Shown piece after piece: positions 56,945 through 64,000 of a stretch of 64,000 nt of DNA. Numbering within the stretch: the first letter of the stretch is position 1; each line of letters opens with the position of its first letter. The DNA lies in assembly GCA_944990035.1 (NCBI GenBank), contig CALYLX010000143.1, positions 682,001 to 746,000 on the forward strand, written 5' to 3'. The translations under genes and the position numbers were made by a program. Source of the DNA: Clitopilus passeckerianus (lineage: Eukaryota; Basidiomycota; Agaricomycetes; Agaricales; Entolomataceae). A model generated the notes under the pieces. It made no database searches. It had not been told where the DNA came from and saw nothing but the letters and a program-made list of their open reading frames with translations.

Positions 56945-57914
56945 GTGGGACATCGGTATGCAACTAGCTCACAACTTTGGAGCGAGAGCCAGGTGCGAGC
57001 ACCCGTTCCAATTACTTGCCTAAGCTCAAATCACTGGGCATCAGAGTAAGTACTCATAATTAGTACACATATAATTTATACCCACTGAATGCGAGCTTAC
57101 ATCATAGCTGAAAGAGAATATTGGTGACTTTGGTGACGTCAAACCAGCGTTACCAGCGTTTCCAGCTTCAATGAAAAGTGTTCAACTTGTGTTGATGTTT
57201 GTTTTCCGAGATATGGTGACGTTTTGATCTTATCGATCTTATCTCCAGCATTTCCACGGGCTACGGAATGTATCATTCATCATCAATCGTTTACTCGTGC
57301 TTCAATATAAACCACCCTCGCGTGATCGTGTTTATTCTGTTCCGTCCAGTTGGCATGTTCGTGTCAGGGGAGATTGAGCCCATAATGAATGCATAGTGGC
57401 GAATCAGCTCTACTCTGGAAGTATTAGTACCTTGGCACTCTGTCATGAGTGCAGCTGCTTTGGCCGCCCACGGAAGTAGATTTACGTGGGTCATATATGG
57501 ATCATCATCATCATCATCATTGTCGTCGTGCGTGCCGTGCCCGGCCAACGACTACTGTGTGGCACTCGCATCCGATTCCTTTGGTGCTAGAAAGTGAACC
57601 TATGGTTTTCGGGTATGATCCAATAAGTCTTGCGGGTCAAAGCGTTTGGAGCAAATATGCACGCACCCCCGCCGCACGCCCGTGCGCTCTTCTGTGAATG
57701 ACAGAGGTAAAGTTTCTGACTCTCGGCTCTCGGCAGCATATCAAGGCAAACCTTATCAATGCAAGCCTTCCGGCACTTTTCGATATTACAATTAACATTT
57801 ACCACGCACTCGGCACAGTATCGGCCAGATATCCTGGACAAGGAGCGGATAATTCCCATCTCTCTCGCCGCCCTCCGAGTGCCCGTCTGCGGTCTTCTAT
57901 ATACTATTCTATGG
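56945..57914. other. Intergenic region with a microsatellite
   Basis: Upstream part should hold the first exon and promoter of the EF2-like gene, which I could not identify. The rest contains short frames without coding signature and an ATC microsatellite (separate entry). Confidence 0.4.
57501..57520. repeat. (ATC)n microsatellite
   Basis: Six and two-thirds copies of ATC, continued imperfectly by TTGTCGTCG. It lies in non-coding sequence. Confidence 0.9.
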
Positions 57915-57920
57915 TATAAA
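57915..57920 (+). promoter_or_regulatory. TATA box of small secreted gene 1
   Basis: TATAAA in ATGGTATAAAATGCC, about 90 nt upstream of the ATG at 58007. The same arrangement precedes the paralogue at 63826. Confidence 0.55.
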
Positions 57921-58006
57921 ATGCCTCATAGTTGTAGACGAACTGCCAACAAACCATCCCGGTCTTCACTCATCCTAACTCAGTTCTTTCGAGTCCACCA
58001 GTAATC

Positions 58007-58306
58007 ATGAAGTTGCTTGCTATCACCCTCGCTGCAACCCTTCTTCGCATCGTCTCTGCTGCTCCGGGGCTCAACCCTATCGCAGACTCTGCCGCGGCCA
58101 GCAAAAGAACTATTATTTTTCAGCCCGACGTTGCTTGCGACGGTTTCGCTTGCTACCTGCCTGGGCATGGTCATGGTACATATGACTTCGCCACCGCGGT
58201 GTATGTTTCCAATTTATTTGAGTATACATCACTCATGGCTGATGGATTATAAAGTTGTACTTGCGATGATGGGACCGTCTACGAGAACTATGGTATAGGT
58301 GCATAG
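58007..58306 (+). CDS. Small secreted Cys-containing protein, copy 1
   Basis: Exons 58007-58200 and 58255-58306 join in phase to 81 aa. A signal peptide (MKLLAITLAATLLRIVSAAP) is followed by GLNPIADSAAASKRT, with a KR site giving a short propeptide. The mature part has cysteines in VACDGFACYLPG and, after the intron, VCTCDDGTVYENYG: four in total, enough for two disulphides. No family recognised. The leader just before the ATG and the signal peptide are nearly identical to the copy at 63826, so these are paralogues about 5.8 kb apart on the same strand. A role as a secreted small protein (effector-like or other) cannot be decided from sequence. Confidence 0.7.
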
Positions 58307-59758
58307 ATTATTCAGACTCTCATTCTGTCGGGACCTTGGGTAGCAGACTAGATCTGTTATACAAATCTGTCATATAGTCATCTGCCAGTGCGCTATCAAT
58401 TCATTCGCGAGTGTTTCAGTCCCCATTGCGTTTCCCACATCTTCTGACATCAGCCAACTCAAGACCCCTTCGATTCGAGTGCGATGATCATACGGAATCT
58501 AGTTGTACTATGGAGCTTGGAACGAACGCAAACACTCATGCTCATAGTTCACATAAGGGCGAAGGCCAAGAACTCCGAGAAACGGGTTAACCACTGGTCG
58601 AAAGAAAGGCGGGGATAGACGTACCAATTGAGTCTCTAGGTTCCCGAGCTTTTCGCTGGACCCGGAATTCGATCCACTACCTCACCAATGCGCTTCTTCG
58701 GTAAGAAGCGTAGATTCCCTTCCGTTCGATGTTCGGATGGTTGCTTGAGCGGAGAGAGGTAGGGAGAGGAGCAGAGATGGGGCTGGAAATGGAGCTGCTG
58801 AGTACTGAAAGCATTCCGCTGCCTAGTGGGATTTAGGTAGGCCCGTAAGGATAGACCGTCCGAGTGATGATGATGATCGACGAGGACTTGGAAAAGAGGG
58901 GCGAAAGTCGAGAGTGTTAACGCTGGGAGACTTGTGAGCTGTAGTTCGCAGATGGTCATGATAGCACGCACCAGCAGCTTGAGAGTCTCCAAACTACCTA
59001 GCTTCTCGCCAAATTCATTCTCGTCCTTCTGCTCCACACGACCTTTCTCCACTAGGAGCGTAAAATTGATTTCCAGGTAGCAGGTTCTGTTGTTCGCACT
59101 CGTAGACGACCATACCTACCGAGAAAACGTTAGCTGTAGACCTTGTACCATTGGTAGGACGATCACATACTTGCTGAGACTTCGGCCATAGCAAACTCGT
59201 TCTTGGTGACCGTCTTCCTCCAGGAAGCTGATTTTGTCCTCGCGACGCCCTCAGATACCCTCACGAGGCAAGAGAGGTGAAGCAGAGGCTTTGGCAAATA
59301 CGGTGGTGATACCAAAAGTGGAGACCTATATCTACAGTGGCGAGGTTAAAGAAGGAACAAGTAGGGAGAGGGCAGCAACTTACGACGAAACTACGTGGCT
59401 TTCGACTACCAAGTCCCACACCTCACTCTTATTGATGTCGTCCACATAAATTTAGTATGTTCCGCAGCGTAATGTATGCAGCATGCGTGGCAGGCGTGCA
59501 GGCGCTTGAGTACGTGCATTAAAGATGGTTGGTTGCGTGGGGAGACTTAGTGCCTTGATAGCCACGTATGCATGCCTCATTGTAAGCCAAGGAGTGGCGA
59601 GCCGAGAAAGATGAAACGGGCATATTCCGCCCAAGGCCATTGAGGACGAGGTGGAAGAGGATACACGAATTGTTGATGTGTGTACGGACGTCGGGTTCTG
59701 ACCTCCGAGATAAGATCGAGGGATTTGGATCTTATCTGACTTGCCATATTTGGATCGC
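58307..59758. other. Region with uncertain minus-strand frames
   Basis: The minus-strand frame 58636-59052 (GSLETLKLLVRAIMTICELQ, LPALTLSTFAPLFQVLVDHH) is the best candidate for coding sequence but has no recognised motif, and its upstream segment (WRKTVTKNEFAMAEVSA near 59190) does not join in an obvious way. The frame 59234-59449 on the plus strand is probably a shadow. I do not call a gene. Confidence 0.3.
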
Positions 59759-59959
59759 CTAACATAGTAACAAAATCTCGACATGGTGTCTTGATTCATG
59801 CCGCAAATTTGTTAGACGCCTCCCACAGGGCGCTCCCTCCCTAACCAAGTGCATAATCTTTGTCCAGCCGTAGAATAACACTCTCCCTGTCATCCTAGAC
59901 CATTCCTCTTCTGAAAGTCCCCACCAAATCGACATAATCGCCAGCTTTAATGCATCCAT
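59759..59959 (-). pseudogene. Fragment of an F-box/LRR-like gene (third-exon start)
   Basis: The minus strand reads LSEEEWSRMTGRVLFYGWTK then IMHLVREG, which corresponds to the start of exon 3 in the intact genes (LVEEDWTRPLYYGRKMRTLVWD). Stops interrupt the frame soon after and no F-box exon is found upstream. It seems to be a decayed copy. Confidence 0.4.
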
Positions 59960-60854
59960 CCAAATTGGGAGATTTGTCCTTGTTTACACGCGGCGGCCAA
60001 TTTCAGGGTTCATCCTCCTCTTCAATTTCTCGCGCTTCGCTCATCTGGAGCCCATCGCGAGGGGCTTCAATCAATACACACTGAGCACTAACGAGGTACG
60101 AAAGCTCCGGATCCCTTTCATTTGCGAGGTGGTTCCTAGCTTTTCCCCAAAAGGTTTGGCACCTGTTAACCGATCGGTCAGTCAGCCATTGTATACGCCA
60201 ACGGCAAATATTTCCAGTCCAATATTGTGCTCTCTTCCTTCCTCTCCTCGTCACTGTCGAACTTGGCAGACTACGGGAAGCTTTTCCTATGGGTAATTTT
60301 GTCCGTCTTTCTCCTCAGCTGCGTCACAGTGATGCAGCAAATCCGTCCTGTTGTTCCTTCTAGTTTACTGCTCATGACTTACAAAACAATGATGGCTTGA
60401 CGCTCCTACTTGCGAGTTTCACATGCGGCTTCGGTCTTCCGGTTTCTGAATGCTGTTGATGTGCTGCGAAGGATTTCCCTGAGGGCTATGCCCGCTGTGA
60501 CGTCTGACTCTGCCTCGCCCCTGGTCATCCTCAGATCCGATCATCGATCTTCATAAGGTCTGATTGGAGTGTGAGTGTTCGTACATTTCTTCTTGAATGC
60601 CTGGGGTTATCTCGTATGATGCAACGGGATGAACTGGCGACTATGCTGCGGCATGAGGTGTGTCCTCGATGTGCTCCATGATTTCTGTATGCGAGACAGA
60701 TCCCTCGTCAGGCCGCTAGATCAGGAAAAGTGTTGGGGCTGTACCATGATTGGCAGGTCGTGATAATTGTTTTCATCTGTCACCGTGACCTCGACTCTCC
60801 ACAAGCATATATGAATCCTTACAGCCGGTTTGCAGCTCGTAGCCAGCTACAACA
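59960..60854. other. Intergenic region
   Basis: No gene supported. The minus-strand frame 60003-60254 has no motif I can assign. Confidence 0.4.
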
Positions 60855-62195
60855 ATGGTTACATATATCTACGCTCAACTTGGTTCAACGCCCATGGTTT
60901 GGCCCACTGAGTATGCCACAATGTACTGGACCTTTTTTGCGGGCTTCTCTGGTGAGGGCCGTTTGCGCATTCACATAAACGTACTCATCAATTCCTCTAG
61001 GATTGGCTGCGGCCCTATTGTGCACCTCAGCATACGTGTTCCGGTGGGCCTATAACAATATACCCTCCGAGTCGTTTGTGACTAATATCATGGAAAGAAT
61101 GCGTCCCGAACGCCACTTTGCGTCCTGGATGTTCTTCAGTGCAACGTCTCTGGGCCTGATCTTGCTCATGGCGTACAATTTGGTCCAAACTATATATGGA
61201 TGGTTGGACTTCGCAGATGTCATTTGTGTTCGACTTCAAACAGGAGCAGAATGTATTGAGATGTGGCACGATCAGAGGTGGAACGAGAGCCTGGCAATCA
61301 TACAGATATTGCTGGTAGCTATGGCTCCTTCATTTTATACTACTATCAAACAGACGAAACCTCCGCTAATGATCCAGACTCTCCTGAATGATACGGTAAT
61401 CATCTACCGCGCAAATTCAATATGGCACCATGCTTGGATCACTGCCGTCCTGGTCCTGGCTTGGACTACAACATGTAGTACGTGGACTGTTTCTCAAAAT
61501 TGTGGTCGACCATTCTCAAATATCTGTCTGTACGTATTAGTGGCAGGAATTCTGTTCATCGCGATGTTTCAAAGAGGTGAAATGGCGCACCAAATGCCTG
61601 CTCGTCTCGTCTCTTTGTACATTTACGAATACCTTTTCCTCGCAACGTCTCTTTTTTGTAACCTAATCACCACTGTGTTGGTCGGAGCAAAGCTCTGGTA
61701 CGCCGCGGCTTTTAACCTAGATCTCTATCGAACGTCGACTAACAGAATGCCTCATCAGGTTTCATCGTAGATTTCTGACCGCAACCCTGGGCTTCCAAAA
61801 GGCTAGAATAACTCGAGCTCAAAAGATCCTGTTATTGCTGGTAGAATCCGGCTCTGTATATTGTGTGGTACAGGTACGTCTCAATCATAACGGCCATAAG
61901 CGCGGCTAGAGTATTCATGGTGGACTGCAATAGCTAGGTCATACCGTCATTACGGTCATGTCAGGGCGAACTCCGCTCTTGACTACTAGGGCAAATATTG
62001 TCCAGTTCCTATTCACTTTGATATCGGTGAGTGCCGCCGTGCTCCCAGGGCTGAGTGCTCCCTGATAGCCTCTGACGTTCAATTTAGGGCATCTATCCAG
62101 CCGTGGTTTGCACTCTTTTGAATATTCAAGTGGTTTATCCCGAAGTTCAGCATCACAGCATCATGCAGCTTACTATCGCTCAATCGAACCGTTAA
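60855..62195 (+). CDS. Multi-pass membrane protein, copy 3
   Basis: Five exons, 60855-60951, 61001-61758, 61802-61873, 61934-62026 and 62088-62195, sum to 375 aa in phase. The protein shows about seven hydrophobic segments: YWTFFAGFSGLAAALLCTSA, FFSATSLGLILLMAYNLVQ, LAIIQILLVAMAP, WITAVLVLAWTT, LYVLVAGILFIAMF, YLFLATSLFCNLITTVLVGA, KILLLLVESGSVYCVVQ, and FLFTLISGIYPAVVCTLLN. Signatures DTVIIYRANSIW, GAKLWY and ITRAQKILLLLVESGS match the receptor-like membrane family of Agaricomycetes and the minus-strand gene at 35291-36574. Topology suggests an extracellular N-terminus; ligand and function unknown. The gene appears complete. Confidence 0.75.
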
Positions 62196-63726
62196 ATCTG
62201 GGGGATCATCGATTAGAACTGAATTATAGGGGACTTTCAAGGTTCAAATAAGAAAACTGAGAGATCAAACTTCGTCTACGTCATCCTTGCCGCCTCTCAA
62301 CTCTTCCCAATCATTATCATAGCTAACACCCGCGGAACATTCTACCTACTTGACGGAGAAGGAGTTGTAAAAAGGCTGTGGCGTTCTATGAAGCCCTAGT
62401 ATCGCCGACGTACTGCTGAAGTTACACGGGAAACCAGAGAAGGACATTGGGCTGAGATGGCGGGAGGTTCAGAGGAAGACCTACATAACGAACTCCTCTC
62501 CTTCGTCCGTTACCTTCCTGTATATCCTTACGATGACAACGAGAGATGCAGTGACCTGAGCTCCGAAACAACCTGAGTGAGACTGTCCGGTGGATTGGAC
62601 GAAATTTCAAATGATCCGGGAGTAGTCATGCAGAGGAACACGTTAGCTCCAGGTCGCAGAACATCACCACGAAGACCACGCACAATTGGAAGAAGTCTCG
62701 GGTCCCGGGCACCTACCTTTTTCTGTGCAAAGGGACGAGCCAAATGCGGACAGACGGCTCTTGCCTCTCGTCACTCAGATTGTCGTTCTTACCATCCGAC
62801 TAGATTTTGGTACGCAATCCTCTCACATCTCTCTTGCCCTTCAGCTAACGTGGCGAATCCCTGAAATCGGGATTAGTCGCAGGATGGAAGTCAGAGGATG
62901 TTCTGTGTTTCAGGGAGAGCACCTGAACGTACGACTTAGGGCCTTCAACCACGGGCCACACTAAACCTCGCCGTTTGACAAGCAGTATAAGGTTGGTTGC
63001 GGAAGAATTATATGTCGCTATTCATGCGGTCATCTGTGGGGTCAGGAGAGCAGTGTTATTAGGCGCTAATTCTGGGTAGAGATAGATGCGAGTTTCTATA
63101 AATTGAGAAGAATTGTTGACTCCTGCTGACCTCAGGCGGCATTGAGGAGTTGTCGAGGCCGACGATTGGCCTCGACTTAGTGGCGTGTTCTTCAGGTGCT
63201 TCGGTTAGCAAAGCAGGGAGTTTGCTAACTGCAGGTACCGCATAATGATACCACGTCTGTTCATAAAGTACCACGGTAATTCGACATGGATGGAACGATT
63301 TGAAAGCGGATTTACGGGGATCGTATACGGATGATTATCACTGTAGGCGTAGATGAAATATCGGAGTGGCAATTGTGCCCGCATGCGGATTTATTCGAAC
63401 CAGGTATATAGCTAGCCATAGCTTGGTCGTAATCAAACGAAGCCAATAGACCATAGAGCTCAGTCGTCTGGACGGAATCTATAAAAGCCTTCCCCGTGCT
63501 CCCATGTGTTATCCTCTGGCTGAAATCTAGGTGAGTCTCTGCATATGAGCTCTCTATACGGCGTCCATACGGAATCGCCAGTGACACATCATGTAGGGAA
63601 CTCCGAGTTCGCGATAACTCGATATCAATCTCATTGGACGGGGAGTAGAGGATAGTAATCTCACTCGCCGACCTCCGACTCGGTCTATGGTGATCCAATC
63701 AGTACTCTCCCAAAGCCAGCCTACAG
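62196..63726. other. Intergenic region
   Basis: Frames such as 62577-62964 (plus) and 63312-63698 (minus) have no recognisable domain. A fragment near 62270-62340 (FVYVILAASQLFPIIIIANT in one frame) is hydrophobic and may be a remnant of a membrane-protein exon. Confidence 0.35.
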
Positions 63727-63733
63727 TATAAAA
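63727..63733 (+). promoter_or_regulatory. TATA box of small secreted gene 2
   Basis: TATAAAA in CAGTATAAAAGCCC, about 95 nt upstream of the ATG at 63826. Confidence 0.55.
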
Positions 63734-63825
63734 GCCCTACAGCGGACGATGTTTTAACAAACAACAATCTCCAGCCTCCGCCGTGCAGCTAGAAACCAGC
63801 CTTTCTTTCGAACCCACCATTAATC

Positions 63826-64000
63826 ATGAAGTTGCTCACTATCACTCTTGCTGCAACCCTTCTTTCCGCCGTCTCTGGTGCCCCGGGACTCAATCCCATC
63901 GAAGAATCGGCCATGATGAATAGAAGAACCTATATTCCGCCGGCAGCATACTGCAATTATCTCTGTGATCACTACGAGCATGGCTCGCCGGGGACATATG
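63826..64000 (+). CDS. Small secreted Cys-containing protein, copy 2 (cut by window end)
   Basis: The first exon runs from 63826 to the window end: signal peptide MKLLTITLAATLLSAVSGAP, then GLNPIEESAMMNRRT with an RR site, and a mature part with YCNYLCDHYEHGSPGTY. It matches copy 1 at 58007 in signal peptide, GLNPI block, dibasic site, cysteine placement and the H-G...GTY end of exon 1. The leader before the ATG (CCACCATTAATC against CCACCAGTAATC) is conserved as well. The second exon lies outside the window. Confidence 0.75.
   Translation, partial: MKLLTITLAATLLSAVSGAPGLNPIEESAMMNRRTYIPPAAYCNYLCDHYEHGSPGTY

Noticed and set aside
57501..57520. Short tandem array considered as CRISPR-like
   Set aside because: It is a trinucleotide microsatellite without spacers, and the genome is a fungus.

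Overview
The window is nuclear DNA of a filamentous basidiomycete, most likely an Agaricomycete. Evidence: nearly every gene is split by GT-AG introns of about 50-65 nt; families typical of that group dominate (F-box/LRR-like families, alpha-kinase, NACHT-WD40 receptor, small secreted proteins, fungal P450, Kre9-like wall protein); and basidiomycete-type mobile elements (Helitron, rve-integrase element) are present. Exon models were built by hand from reading frame, splice sites and phase. Where the summed exons divide by three and the family alignment continues across each junction, I treat the model as good. Family assignments come from recognition of motifs; no database search was run.

Layout. 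0-11 kb: two tandem F-box/LRR-like genes (subfamily A), a complete ten-exon cytochrome P450, a secreted protein whose exons are KR-bounded repeat units, a solo relic of an F-box first exon, and one subfamily-B F-box gene. 11-17 kb: a Helitron (Rep/helicase with a frameshift and altered helicase motifs) preceded by an unusual beta-rich, Lys-tailed protein gene. 17-22 kb: an uncertain nuclear-type protein, a Kre9/KNH-like secreted protein, and two related Cys-rich secreted proteins, one of which carries an extra C-terminal domain. 22-34 kb: peroxin PEX3, a generic F-box gene, two tandem subfamily-B F-box genes, mitochondrial HSP60, and an unknown gene with an in-frame stop near its start. 35-48 kb: two multi-pass membrane proteins, a small secreted protein with a repeated RDL...ARxL motif, a tRNA-Gly(GCC), an alpha-kinase, a decayed integrase and an endonuclease-like fragment. 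49-57 kb: a large NACHT-WD40 protein and a strongly diverged elongation factor 2 paralogue. 58-64 kb: a small secreted gene, an F-box relic, a third membrane protein, and a second copy of the small secreted gene cut by the window end.

Housekeeping genes (PEX3, HSP60, tRNA) are interspersed with fast-evolving families, so this is a mosaic of conserved and lineage-specific loci, not a single pathway cluster. The most unusual item is the EF2-like gene at 53.9-56.9 kb. It keeps most of the EF2 architecture but has Arg in place of both the G3 (DxPGH) histidine and the diphthamide histidine, and altered G1 and switch I regions.
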